This document shows, piece by piece, positions 32,349-40,915 of a DNA stretch of 40,915 nucleotides; position 1 is the first letter of the stretch; each line of letters begins with the position of its first letter. The notes below the pieces were generated by a model, which searched no databases, was not told the DNA's origin, and saw only the letters and a list, made by a program, of their open reading frames with translations. Origin of the DNA: Polaribacter sp. (GTDB lineage Bacteria > Bacteroidota > Bacteroidia > Flavobacteriales > Flavobacteriaceae); assembly GCA_020740485.1 (NCBI GenBank), contig DYMN01000021.1, positions 1 through 40,915 of the forward strand. The letters run 5' to 3'. The translations under genes and the position numbers were made by a program.

Positions 32349-33233
32349 ATGAAAAGTATAACCTTTTATCTCACAATAGCCGTAATCAGATTTTTGGGAA
32401 TTAAAAAAAATTTTACACCCGAAACCATGAATGATTTAGTATTAAGAAAAGATGATATTCACACGCCTAAAAACAAGTTTTTCAAATCATTTCAAACTCA
32501 AATTTATACAATTAAAGAAACTAAAATTACTGAAATAAAAAAAGAAAACCACTCGCCTAAACTTCTTATGTTTATACATGGTGGTGCATTTGTTTCGGGT
32601 CCTTCCAAATTTCATTGGGACAGCTTAAAAAAAATTGCCAAAATGACTCGTTATACCGTCTGGATGTGTGATTATCCAAAAGCACCTGAACATAAAATTT
32701 CGCAAATATCAGCTAACATTGATGCAGTATATCAATTGGCTACTGAAAAATTTAATACCAACAACATAGTTATAATGGGTGACTCTGCCGGTGGCGCTTT
32801 GAGTATGGCACTTATTCAACGATTGATACTTTCAAAAAATAAATTACCTTCACAATTGATATTAATTTCGCCTGTTTTAGACGCTTCGTATGAAAACCCA
32901 AATATAGATGTCATTGATAAAAAAGACCCAATTCTATCTAAAAAAGGATTGATAAGGGCGTCTGAAATGTGTGTTGAAGATGGCGATTTGAAAAATCTGG
33001 ATTTATCACCTTTATTTGGTAGTTTTATAGGTTTTCCAACTACAACTTTATTTATGGCAGAGAATGACGTAACCTATCCTGACCAATTATTATTATGCAA
33101 AAAATTAGAACAAGCCAAAATTACACATTCTGTCATTTCAGGCATGGGAATGCCTCATGACTGGCCCCTGATACCGGTAATGAAAGAAGCTAAAACGGCA
33201 TTCCATAAAATCGTTGAAATCTTAAATAACTAA
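32349..33233 (+). CDS. Alpha/beta hydrolase of the hormone-sensitive-lipase type
   Basis: 294 residues. The oxyanion-hole motif HGGAF starts at H77 (HGG type of the HSL/steryl acetyl hydrolase group), the nucleophile is S146 in GDSAGG, the acid D240 and the base H270 (MPHDWP): a complete catalytic triad. The first 20 residues are mildly hydrophobic and could be a membrane anchor. It should hydrolyse acyl or acetyl esters of lipid-like substrates. It converges with the neighbouring epimerase gene and starts a group of lipid-type enzymes. Confidence 0.88.
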   Translation: MKSITFYLTIAVIRFLGIKKNFTPETMNDLVLRKDDIHTPKNKFFKSFQTQIYTIKETKITEIKKENHSPKLLMFIHGGAFVSGPSKFHWDSLKKIAKMTRYTVWMCDYPKAPEHKISQISANIDAVYQLATEKFNTNNIVIMGDSAGGALSMALIQRLILSKNKLPSQLILISPVLDASYENPNIDVIDKKDPILSKKGLIRASEMCVEDGDLKNLDLSPLFGSFIGFPTTTLFMAENDVTYPDQLLLCKKLEQAKITHSVISGMGMPHDWPLIPVMKEAKTAFHKIVEILNN

Positions 33234-33250
33234 TGCGTCTTAAAGTGTTT

Positions 33251-34234
33251 CTATTTTAATAAACCCTTCTCAATCAGCCATTGTTTGGTTATTTCCATTC
33301 CGTCCCTTAAATTGGTTTTAGGTTGCCAACCTAATATTCTTTCTGCTTTATCAATATTAAACCAAACTTGGGTAGCAAGTTGGTGAACCGAAGCGGGTGT
33401 GCCTTCATATTCCTTTCCTACTATTTTATATATAAAAGTAGTTATTTTGGAAAAAAATAAAATCGTAGATGTCGGTAAAACCAAAGGTCCTTTTTTATTT
33501 AGCCACTTATAATGATAGGAAAAAAACTCTTTTGTAGTAATATAATCTTTGCACGACAGGTTAAAAATCTGACCTTTTGCTTCATCAACGGCAGCTGCCA
33601 AAACCACACCCTCCACTAAATCATCAATAAAAGTAGGTCTAAAATAGCCATTGCCTTTTGCCGGAAGCATAAATAAATTTGATTTAATCATAGCCAACGG
33701 CTTTAAGATCCAAGCCCCCGATGCCGGTCCATATAAATCGCCCGGTCTAACAATGACCACTTCAATTTTTCCTTGCGTATCAGCGTTCAATACAGTGTGT
33801 TCTGAAGCTATTTTAGTCAAAACATAACTGCCCCCTGCACAATGAACGGGTGTGTCTTCATTTACTTCGCCTTTGACTTCATTGCCGTAGGCAACAATAG
33901 AAGAAATTTGTACAAATCGTTTCACATTTTTTTCAATAGCTGCATCGAGTAGAAGTTTTGTCCCAAATACATTTACTTGCCACATCTCGTTGTCCGACAC
34001 GCCATTGGAAACAATTGCGGCAGTATGTATGATTACATCCACTCCTTGTAAATGATGTTTCCAAGAATCAATATCTAATAAATTTCCGGCTATTATATCA
34101 CTATCATTCCCAACCACATCAAGCCCAATTACGTTGATTTGAAGCGCCTTGTAATACCGCATTAAGGCAGAACCCATAAAACCGTTTGCACCGGTAATAA
34201 ACACTTTTTGATGGATATTTTTTACATTTGTCAT
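33251..34234 (-). CDS. Extended SDR (NAD-dependent epimerase/3-beta-HSD-like)
   Basis: 327 residues. The nucleotide-binding motif GANGFMG is at 15-21, the active-site Ser at 111/112 (ISSIVAYG), and Tyr137/Lys141 in SYVLTK. GDLYGP and FRPTFIDDLVEG are typical of 3-beta-hydroxysteroid-dehydrogenase/NSDHL-like members. Substrate unknown; the neighbourhood suggests a lipid or isoprenoid alcohol. Divergent from the following SDR operon with 80 bp between. Confidence 0.85.
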   Translation of the reverse strand: MTNVKNIHQKVFITGANGFMGSALMRYYKALQINVIGLDVVGNDSDIIAGNLLDIDSWKHHLQGVDVIIHTAAIVSNGVSDNEMWQVNVFGTKLLLDAAIEKNVKRFVQISSIVAYGNEVKGEVNEDTPVHCAGGSYVLTKIASEHTVLNADTQGKIEVVIVRPGDLYGPASGAWILKPLAMIKSNLFMLPAKGNGYFRPTFIDDLVEGVVLAAAVDEAKGQIFNLSCKDYITTKEFFSYHYKWLNKKGPLVLPTSTILFFSKITTFIYKIVGKEYEGTPASVHQLATQVWFNIDKAERILGWQPKTNLRDGMEITKQWLIEKGLLK

Positions 34235-34255
34235 AAAAAAAATATTTGTTTAACG

Positions 34256-34285
34256 CAAAAATATGTATAATTAATTGTAAATTTG
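34256..34285. promoter_or_regulatory. Divergent -7 boxes between the SDR genes
   Basis: Minus-strand TATTTTTG (34263-34256) and plus-strand TAAATTTG (34278-34285) match the TAnnTTTG consensus on each side of the 80-bp gap. Clear -33 elements are not seen. Confidence 0.4.
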
Positions 34286-34314
34286 AAGATTAATTGAATA
34301 ATTAATCCAATATT

Positions 34315-35130
34315 ATGGAAAATAATAAAATAATCATCACAGGTGGTTCATCCGGAATGGGATTTTCTTTGGCTGAAAAATGGATAAAAGATGGTAACAC
34401 AATAGGTTTGATTGCCAGAAATGAAACCAAATTATTAGAAGCTAAAATGCGTCTTTCAAGTATCAATCCAAAAGTAGAAGTTTATAGTGTGGCTGCCGAT
34501 GTTTCTGATGAAAACCAAATAAGCAAAGCCATAGTCGAATTAGCTGAAAAAATGAACGGAATAGATGTTTTGTTTAACTCTGCCGGAATTTTAAACAGCA
34601 ATTATTTTGAAAATTTTTCGATTGAAGATTTTAAAAGCACAATGGATATCAATTTTTATGGAACACTTTATAGTATAAAATCAGCATTGCCCTATCTTAA
34701 AAAATCAAAAGGAAAAATTATAAATATGAGTTCACTTTCCGGTTTACAAGGCGTGTTTGGGTCAGCACCTTATGTGTCAAGTAAATTTGCATTAACAGGT
34801 TTGACTAGAACACTGCGCATGGAACTAAAACCACAAGGTATAACTGTTCAGATGGTTTGCCCTTCCGAATTCGATTCGCCCATGTTATTGTCTATTGCCA
34901 ATGAACAACGTCCTATTGAAAACAAAACATTTACCGGAATGATTCCACAATATTCGCTCAATGAAATGACAGAATTGATTTATAAAGGACTTAAAACCAA
35001 TAAATTCTTAATCATTCCCGGCTTCATGGCATTCATCACCCAAAAGATGGTAGATATATTTCCGGGTATTTCCAATTTTACCATAGATAAAACGATTAAA
35101 AAAATATATAAAGGACCTAAAAACATTTAA
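34315..35130 (+). CDS. Classical SDR, ketosphinganine-reductase-like
   Basis: 271 residues: TGGSSGMG cofactor motif, NSAG, catalytic Ser (MSSLSGLQG), Tyr153 and Lys157. The pattern FENFSIEDFKSTMDINFYGT, LSGLQGVFGSAPYVSSKFAL and ELKPQGITVQMVCPSEFDSP closely follows human 3-ketodihydrosphingosine reductase (KDSR). A C-terminal hydrophobic segment suggests membrane contact. A long-chain 3-keto base or an acyl/alkyl-dihydroxyacetone is a likely substrate. First gene of an operon; the next starts 5 bp later. Confidence 0.85.
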   Translation: MENNKIIITGGSSGMGFSLAEKWIKDGNTIGLIARNETKLLEAKMRLSSINPKVEVYSVAADVSDENQISKAIVELAEKMNGIDVLFNSAGILNSNYFENFSIEDFKSTMDINFYGTLYSIKSALPYLKKSKGKIINMSSLSGLQGVFGSAPYVSSKFALTGLTRTLRMELKPQGITVQMVCPSEFDSPMLLSIANEQRPIENKTFTGMIPQYSLNEMTELIYKGLKTNKFLIIPGFMAFITQKMVDIFPGISNFTIDKTIKKIYKGPKNI

Positions 35131-35134
35131 TTCA

Positions 35135-35938
35135 ATGAAAATCACATCTGAAACCAAAATTCTTATTACCGGTGCAGCTTCAGGAATAGGTTTAATAATG
35201 AGTCGTATATTATTGGAAAAAGGAGCTGAAGTCATTGCATGGGACATCAATCAAACGGCATTAGAACAAAGCGTAAAAGAGTTGTCTAAATATGGTAAAA
35301 TAACAGGTTACACAGTTGACGTATCAAAGGAAGAGCAACTTATAGATACCTCTAAAAAAGTAAAAGAAAATCATAAAAACATTGATGTATTAATCAATAA
35401 TGCCGGTATAGTGATTGGGAAATATTTCACCGAACATTCCTTGCAGGATATCAATAGATCGATGGATATCAACGCAAAAGCATTGATGGTAATTGCCTTA
35501 CAATTTTTACCTGATATGATAACCCAAGGAAAAGGGCATATTTGTAATATTTCTTCGTCAGCAGGATTTATTTCCAATCCAAAAATGTCGCTTTATGTAG
35601 CCAGCAAGTGGGCTGCAACCGGATGGTCTGACAGTTTGCGTATAGAAATGCAAATACTGAAAACCAATGTAAACATCACTACCGTAACCCCTTATTATAT
35701 TAATACCGGTATGTTTGATGGGGTAAAATCTCAGATAATCCCTATCTTAAAACCTGAATATGCCGCCCGACGTATTATTAAAGGAATTGAGAAAAATAAA
35801 ATCTATGTAAGTATGCCTTTAGGTATGCATTTTATCAGACTTACGCAAGGGATATTACCTGTAAAAGTATTTGATTTTGTTGCGGGAAAAATGTTAGGAA
35901 TATACCACACTATGGACCATTTTACGGGTAGAAAATAA
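35135..35938 (+). CDS. Classical SDR, SDR16C-like (RDH10/HSD17B11 type)
   Basis: 267 residues: TGAASGIG cofactor motif, the Asp of WDIN favouring NAD, NNAG, Ser in SSSAGF, Tyr154 and Lys158. KNIDVLINNAGIVIGKYFTE and SMDINAKALM resemble the membrane-linked SDR16C group that oxidises or reduces retinoids and fatty alcohols/aldehydes. With the alkyl-DHAP-synthase-like gene downstream, a fatty aldehyde/alcohol role is plausible but unproven. It is 4 bp from the previous gene. Confidence 0.85.
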   Translation: MKITSETKILITGAASGIGLIMSRILLEKGAEVIAWDINQTALEQSVKELSKYGKITGYTVDVSKEEQLIDTSKKVKENHKNIDVLINNAGIVIGKYFTEHSLQDINRSMDINAKALMVIALQFLPDMITQGKGHICNISSSAGFISNPKMSLYVASKWAATGWSDSLRIEMQILKTNVNITTVTPYYINTGMFDGVKSQIIPILKPEYAARRIIKGIEKNKIYVSMPLGMHFIRLTQGILPVKVFDFVAGKMLGIYHTMDHFTGRK

Positions 35939-35999
35939 AGATTTAAACCCTTAAAATTGTAAAACTTATAAAACACAATCTAAAAAATGTAATCCTAAG

Positions 36000-37649
36000 A
36001 TGCTTAAACTTTCTCGTCATATTGAATCAAATTCTACCGACCCATTTGATATTATTATCATCGGAGGAGGAATTACCGGAGCAGCAGTTGCCTATACAGC
36101 ATCTAGTATGGGATATAAAACCGCACTATTTGAAAAAAATGATTATGGTGGCGCTACTTCTGCGGCTACATCCAAATTGATTCACGGCGGATTGAGGTAT
36201 TTAGCCAATTTTGAATTAGGTTTAGTGCGTGAATCATTGCGAGAAAGGCTGATATTAGGAAATATTGCTCCTAATTTTGTATATCCATTACCCTTTTTAT
36301 TTCCTATTTATGGAGGAATATTCAATATTTTAAAAATGCAAGTCGGACTCAATTTGTATGATATTTTGTCATTTGATAAATCAAAAACTTGGGACAAATC
36401 AAAAGCATTGCAAAATCATACCTCCTATAATTCGATAGAAACGACAAAAATAGAACCTAATATTGTAACAGAGAACCTACAACAATCTTTATTATTTTAT
36501 GATTATCAAAGTATTGCACCTGAAAGACTGACATTAGCATTTTTAAAATCGGCTGTGCAAAAAGGAGCTGTAATTTCAAATTATGCCAAAGTAGAAAGTT
36601 TTATTCAAAATCAAAATAGGATTGAAGGCGTTGTTGTAAGAGATTTAATTCATCAAACAGAAAAAGAATTTAAGGCAAAAATAATAGTGAATTGTGCTGG
36701 TACTTGGGCTGACGAAATTCTAAAAAAAGTGAGCGAACAATCATCAACAGCACATAAAGTAAAACGTTCGGAAGGCATACACATTATCACCAAAAAAATA
36801 GCTGAAAATCACGTAGTCTCGCTACAAACCAAAAGCGGCAAACACCTTATGATTATGCCATGGCGCAATCATTCCATTATAGGGACAACCGACAAAGAAT
36901 ACCTTGGCGAACCCGATCAATATAAAGTTTCAAAGCAAGGAATAGACGAACTTTTAACCGAAGTAAACGAGCATTATAAAGTGAAATTAACTTACGCTGA
37001 TGTTCAATTTGCCTATGGTGGTCTCCGCCCTTTGATTGACAATCCTTCTGAAAATTCATATAACGCATCACGAAAATTTGAACTATATGACCATGCCAAA
37101 GTAAATCTGAATGGCTTAATAACTGTTGAAGGTGGTAAATATACGACTAGCAGGCATTTGGCTCACGAAGTGTTAAAATTAATTCAAAAAAAATGGCAGG
37201 TTACGATGCAAAAAGACAAGACTGCCAAAAACTATTTATATGGTTGCGAAATACCCAATATAACCCAATTTTTAACATCGCAACATCAAAAATATGATGC
37301 CCATTTCAACCCAAAAACGGTAGAATATATTTCCAAAAACTATGGAACACAAAGCGATATTATATTTCAATTAGCCCAAGAAAATGAAGCGTGGAAAGAG
37401 CAGCTAACCGATGATGGTGAAATTTTGGCCGAAGTGGTTTATGCCATTCAATTTGAAAGTACTAAAACCTTATGCGACATTTTATTAAGACGAACCGGTA
37501 TAGGGACATTAGGAAAACCAACCCCAGAAATAATAGATAAAATAACCGATTTAACATCAAAAATGCTCCATTGGTCGACGGAAGAAACAACACGAAACCA
37601 ACAACAAATACAAAACTACTATACAATGCCATTTGAAAATGTAAATTAA
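36000..37649 (+). CDS. GlpD-like FAD-dependent glycerol-3-phosphate dehydrogenase
   Basis: 549 residues. FAD-binding GGGITG at 22-27, the GlpD signature ATSKLIHGGLRYL at about 56-68, a second FAD region VEGGKYTTSRHLA, and the C-terminal helical domain (about 420-545) as in GlpD. It oxidises glycerol-3-phosphate (or a related polyol phosphate) to dihydroxyacetone phosphate at the membrane, passing electrons to quinone. Here it lies between lipid-type SDRs and an AGPS-like gene rather than with glpF/glpK, which suggests it supplies or uses DHAP for that pathway. Erythritol-phosphate dehydrogenases are an alternative subgroup. Confidence 0.88.
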   Translation: MLKLSRHIESNSTDPFDIIIIGGGITGAAVAYTASSMGYKTALFEKNDYGGATSAATSKLIHGGLRYLANFELGLVRESLRERLILGNIAPNFVYPLPFLFPIYGGIFNILKMQVGLNLYDILSFDKSKTWDKSKALQNHTSYNSIETTKIEPNIVTENLQQSLLFYDYQSIAPERLTLAFLKSAVQKGAVISNYAKVESFIQNQNRIEGVVVRDLIHQTEKEFKAKIIVNCAGTWADEILKKVSEQSSTAHKVKRSEGIHIITKKIAENHVVSLQTKSGKHLMIMPWRNHSIIGTTDKEYLGEPDQYKVSKQGIDELLTEVNEHYKVKLTYADVQFAYGGLRPLIDNPSENSYNASRKFELYDHAKVNLNGLITVEGGKYTTSRHLAHEVLKLIQKKWQVTMQKDKTAKNYLYGCEIPNITQFLTSQHQKYDAHFNPKTVEYISKNYGTQSDIIFQLAQENEAWKEQLTDDGEILAEVVYAIQFESTKTLCDILLRRTGIGTLGKPTPEIIDKITDLTSKMLHWSTEETTRNQQQIQNYYTMPFENVN

Positions 37650-37730
37650 ATTAAAAAAATGAAAAGTAAAAATTTTGATACGCATAGGAATTGTAAAGAA
37701 GTAAAACCAAAAATTTAATAAATTTTAAAA

Positions 37731-39362
37731 ATGAATTATCGTCAAATATTATTATGGGGAGATAAAAAAGAACACCCCTTAGATGCCTTAAATATTAAAT
37801 TGATCAAAAATGAATTTCAACTTACCAATGACGAATTATCAAGCAAGCATTTATATAATGATAGTGAAGTAAAATTATCTAAAAAATGTAATTTAGACGT
37901 TCAAGCATTAACTTTTTTAACTGAAACAGTTGGTGCAGAAAATGTAAAAACCGATGATTTTACACGTGGTAATTATTCTTATGGCAAATATTATCTCGAA
38001 TTAATAGCATTGCGAAAAGGAATAATTAAAAATCCCCCAGATGCAGTCATAAGTCCCAGAAACGATATAGAAATTGATAAAATAGTTACCTATTGCAATG
38101 ATAAAAAAATTCCGTTAATTCCGGTAGGCGGGCAAACAAGTGTTACCGGAGCCTTGGAATGTCCGCAAGGTGGTATTGCTTTGGATTTAAAAACACACTT
38201 AAACAAAATAATTGAATTAAATAAAACGGATTACACTGTAAAAGTTCAATCAGGGATGTTAGGACCTGACTTAGAAAAACAACTCAACGATCAAGGATTT
38301 ACCTGTGGACATTTTCCGCAAAGTTTTGAATATTCAACCATTGGTGGATGGGTAGCAGCCAATGGAGCCGGTCAAGCATCTACGGGTTACGGTAAAATGG
38401 AAAGTATGGTAAAATCGTTAAAAGTAATTACCCCGGTCGGCATATTAGAAAATATAAATTTTCCGGCACACGCCGAAGGTTGGGATGTTTACACCCCGTT
38501 TATAGGCAGCGAAGGAACATTGGGTGTAATTACGGAAGTTACGGTTAGAGTATATAAATATTTGCCGGAAAACACCCAATATGCCAGTTTTATTTTTAAA
38601 GATTTTGAATCGGCTACAAATGCCATGCGCGAAATGATGCAAGCAGAATACGGTTTACCGCACCTTTTTAGGATTTCCGATCCTGAAGAAACTGATTTTG
38701 CATTTAAAAGTAAAGATTTTGATCAAAAATTTTCAAATAAAGTTCTCAATTGGATGGGTTACAAATCAGGTTCACGTTGTTTGATGTTTGTTACCGTAGA
38801 AGGAGACTCAGATTATACTCGATTTGTAAAATCAAAAATTAAAAAAACCGCTAAAAAATACAAAGGGTTCTCTATTGGAGAAAAACCAACCAAACAATGG
38901 CTTGACCAGCGTTATCACAGTGCTTATTTAAGAGACCCCTTTATGGATTTAGGTATTATGACTGATACTTTTGAAACCGCAGTAACTTGGGATAAATTGT
39001 TGTCTTTATGGAAAAATGTTAGAATTTATGGAAAACAAAGACCCAATATTGCGTTTATGTCCCATATTTCGCACGTATATCCCACCGGTGTCAATCTGTA
39101 TTTTATCTTTTTAGACAGAATGAAAAAAGGCAGCGAAGAAGATGATTATCAAACTTTTTTTACCGGATTGGTCAATGTTATTAACCAAAATGGCGGTGCA
39201 CTTTCTCATCATCACGGCGTAGGAAGAACATTGGGACCTTGGATGCCAAAATCTGTGGGACAAGGAGTTTTGAATAGTATGAAAGCCACCAAACGCTATT
39301 ATGACCCCAATAATATTATGAATCCGGGTGGTCATATTTTAGGCTTAGATTTTGAAAATTAA
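37731..39362 (+). CDS. FAD-linked enzyme of the alkyl-DHAP synthase (AGPS) type
   Basis: 543 residues of the VAO/FAD_binding_4 family. The pyrophosphate loop is PVGGQTSVTGAL (131-142), followed by GHFPQSFEYSTIGGWVAANG and GSEGTLGVITEVTV. The C-terminal part carries AGPS hallmarks: AYLRD (398-402), TDTFETAVTWD (411-421), an aromatic NLYFIF strand, and the triple-His motif SHHHGVG (492-498). The N-terminus (ILLWGDKKEHPL) also resembles AGPS. AGPS exchanges the acyl group of acyl-DHAP for a fatty alcohol, forming the ether bond of alkyl lipids. A D-lactate/glycolate oxidase-type enzyme is the main alternative. Confidence 0.8.
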   Translation: MNYRQILLWGDKKEHPLDALNIKLIKNEFQLTNDELSSKHLYNDSEVKLSKKCNLDVQALTFLTETVGAENVKTDDFTRGNYSYGKYYLELIALRKGIIKNPPDAVISPRNDIEIDKIVTYCNDKKIPLIPVGGQTSVTGALECPQGGIALDLKTHLNKIIELNKTDYTVKVQSGMLGPDLEKQLNDQGFTCGHFPQSFEYSTIGGWVAANGAGQASTGYGKMESMVKSLKVITPVGILENINFPAHAEGWDVYTPFIGSEGTLGVITEVTVRVYKYLPENTQYASFIFKDFESATNAMREMMQAEYGLPHLFRISDPEETDFAFKSKDFDQKFSNKVLNWMGYKSGSRCLMFVTVEGDSDYTRFVKSKIKKTAKKYKGFSIGEKPTKQWLDQRYHSAYLRDPFMDLGIMTDTFETAVTWDKLLSLWKNVRIYGKQRPNIAFMSHISHVYPTGVNLYFIFLDRMKKGSEEDDYQTFFTGLVNVINQNGGALSHHHGVGRTLGPWMPKSVGQGVLNSMKATKRYYDPNNIMNPGGHILGLDFEN

Positions 39363-39374
39363 ATTGAAGAAAAA

Positions 39375-40915
39375 ATGAATCAAAGTCTTATCCTGTCCAT
39401 AGATGCCGGAACACAATCCATACGAGCCATCATTTTTGATTTGAATGGAAAAATAATCGAAAAAGTAAAAACTGAAATTGAACCTTATTTTTCACTTCAT
39501 CCCGGTTGGGCAGAACAAGACCCTGATTATTATTGGAATACATTAACCCAAACTACAAAGAGTCTTTTTGCAAAAAACACTTTTGATGTTAAATCATTAA
39601 AAGTTGTTACCATCACCACACAACGAGGAACTGTAATAAATATTGATAAAGAAGGGAAGCCATTAAGACCTGCAATGGTATGGTTAGACCAACGTCAGTC
39701 CAAAATTGCAAATTTTCCCAATGGAATCATGAGTGCTATTTTTAGTATTATTGGAATTAAAGATTCGGTGGTACAATCCATTAAAAACGGCGAATCCAAT
39801 TGGATTAGACAAAACCAACCTGAAATTTGGGAAAAAACCTATAAATATTTATTCTTATCGGGTTATCTTACCTATAAATTGGTTGACCAATTTCACGATT
39901 CATTAGCCAATATTGTAGGTTATGTTCCTTTTAATTACAAAAAACATCAATGGGCAGACGACAAAAATATTGTTTCAAAAATGTTTCCCATTGCGTCCGA
40001 CAAACTCCCAAAACTTTTCAAACCTTCTGAAATATTGGGAAAAATCACTAAACAAGCAGCCGAAGCAACAGGTATTCCCGAAGGATTGCCACTTATAGCA
40101 GCAGCAGCAGATAAGGCTTGTGAAGTATTAGGTTCAGGTGTTTTTCAACCCGATGTGGCTTGTTTGAGCTACGGAACTACCGCCACAGTTCAAACCGTTC
40201 AAAAAAATTATATTGAAGTACAGAAATACCTGCCGGCTTATCCTGGGGCAATTTTTAATACATTCCATACTGAAATAATGATTTATCGCGGATTTTGGAT
40301 GATCAATTGGTTTAAAAAACAATTTGGACACAAAGAAAAAAAGATTGCCAAAAAAAAGGGTATTGCTGTTGAACAACTTTTTGATGACATGATTAAATCT
40401 ATTCCACCGGGTTCCATGGGATTAACCCTACAACCCTATTGGTCGCCCGGAACCAGAAAACCGGGAATGGAAGCCAAAGGAGCTATTATTGGTTTTGGAG
40501 ATGTTCACACACGAGCACATATTTATAAAGCTATTTTAGAAGGTTTGGCTTATGCTCTTAAGGAAGGGATGCAACAAACAGAAAAAAAAACGAAAACAAA
40601 AATTATTAAAATTATTATTTCAGGCGGAGGTTCTCAAAGTGAAATAGCAATGCAACTCACCTCCGATATCTTTAATCTACCTGTCATAAGACCTTCTATT
40701 TACGAAACTTCTGCATTGGGTGCTGCTATTAATGCAGCTATGGGTATGCACTATTTTGATTCCTATGAACAAGCCATTGGATCTATGTGTCATTCCGGTA
40801 AAATATACAATCCTATAAAAGAAAATAAACAAATCTATGACGAACTTTACAATAAAGTTTATAAAAAAATGTACGGAAGATTACAAATATTATACCGTCG
40901 CATTAGAGAAATAAC
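39375..40915 (+). CDS. FGGY-family kinase, cut by the window end
   Basis: 513 codons without a stop; the end lies beyond 40915. The ATG is 12 bp after the AGPS-like gene. N-terminal phosphate motif DAGTQSIRAIIFD, substrate region WAEQDP, TTQRGT, MVWLDQR, catalytic Asp in AAADKACEVLGSG, adenosine region SYGTTATVQT, and SGGGSQSEIAMQ. The family phosphorylates glycerol, polyols and ketoses. Residues after the catalytic Asp differ from glycerol kinase (no GDQ..), so the substrate is open; glycerol, a glycerol ether or dihydroxyacetone would fit the operon. Confidence 0.88.
   Translation, partial: MNQSLILSIDAGTQSIRAIIFDLNGKIIEKVKTEIEPYFSLHPGWAEQDPDYYWNTLTQTTKSLFAKNTFDVKSLKVVTITTQRGTVINIDKEGKPLRPAMVWLDQRQSKIANFPNGIMSAIFSIIGIKDSVVQSIKNGESNWIRQNQPEIWEKTYKYLFLSGYLTYKLVDQFHDSLANIVGYVPFNYKKHQWADDKNIVSKMFPIASDKLPKLFKPSEILGKITKQAAEATGIPEGLPLIAAAADKACEVLGSGVFQPDVACLSYGTTATVQTVQKNYIEVQKYLPAYPGAIFNTFHTEIMIYRGFWMINWFKKQFGHKEKKIAKKKGIAVEQLFDDMIKSIPPGSMGLTLQPYWSPGTRKPGMEAKGAIIGFGDVHTRAHIYKAILEGLAYALKEGMQQTEKKTKTKIIKIIISGGGSQSEIAMQLTSDIFNLPVIRPSIYETSALGAAINAAMGMHYFDSYEQAIGSMCHSGKIYNPIKENKQIYDELYNKVYKKMYGRLQILYRRIREI

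Noticed and set aside
40134-40376. 80-codon minus-strand frame near the right edge
   Set aside because: It lies entirely within the FGGY kinase coding sequence, which has clear family motifs on the plus strand.

Overview
The window is AT-rich chromosomal DNA of a member of Bacteroidota, most likely a flavobacterium. The signs are a type IX secretion (T9SS) C-terminal sorting domain, promoters of the TTG/TAnnTTTG kind used by Bacteroidota sigma factors, 7-bp intergenic tandem arrays, dispersed TCCCGATA..TATCGGGA palindromes, and gene families typical of the group. I see no prophage, complete insertion sequence or CRISPR array.

Layout. (1) 1-3132: the 3' part of a T9SS-exported BspA-like (DUF285) surface protein and a conserved cytosolic protein of unknown function. 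(2) 3311-12399: four peptide-type MFS transporters (three clear POT/PTR2 proteins and one divergent relative), interrupted by a DUF1016/YhcG-type PD-(D/E)xK nuclease, a relic of a POT 5' end, a VOC-fold protein and a second, decayed DUF1016 gene. (3) 12484-16320: a GH31 alpha-glucosidase-like enzyme and a GH13 amylase lipoprotein. (4) 16381-26339: a curli-like amyloid locus, csgA - csgB-like - csgE (fused to a CsgH-like domain) - csgF - csgG (with a C-terminal barrel-like extension) - surface lipoprotein. On the opposite strand lie a sensor kinase and a response regulator fused to a CRP/FNR-type DNA-binding module. (5) 26406-32060: housekeeping and small genes: BadF-type kinase, clpS, tRNA-Arg with decayed 5' halves, thiL, der, mobA-like, an ArsC-fold protein. 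(6) 32349-40915: a lipid-type cluster with an alpha/beta hydrolase, three SDR-superfamily enzymes, a GlpD-like flavoprotein, an alkyl-DHAP-synthase-like flavoprotein and an FGGY kinase cut by the window end.

The strongest new signals are these. First, three promoters around the curli locus share one architecture: TGAY-N4-RTCA, directly followed by the -33 TTG, a 19-20 nt spacer, and a -7 box. Two of them also carry a second box exactly 22 bp upstream. They would drive csgA, a coiled-coil protein, and a short terminated transcript that looks like an unannotated small RNA. A fourth box lies in the promoter of the kinase/regulator pair. The response-regulator-CRP fusion is the obvious candidate to bind them. 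Second, the domain fusions in the curli secretion proteins. Third, the neighbourhood of an AGPS-like enzyme, a GlpD-like enzyme, lipid-type SDRs and an FGGY kinase, which suggests a bacterial ether-lipid or alkylglycerol pathway. Protein family calls rest on motif recognition by eye; no database search was run.
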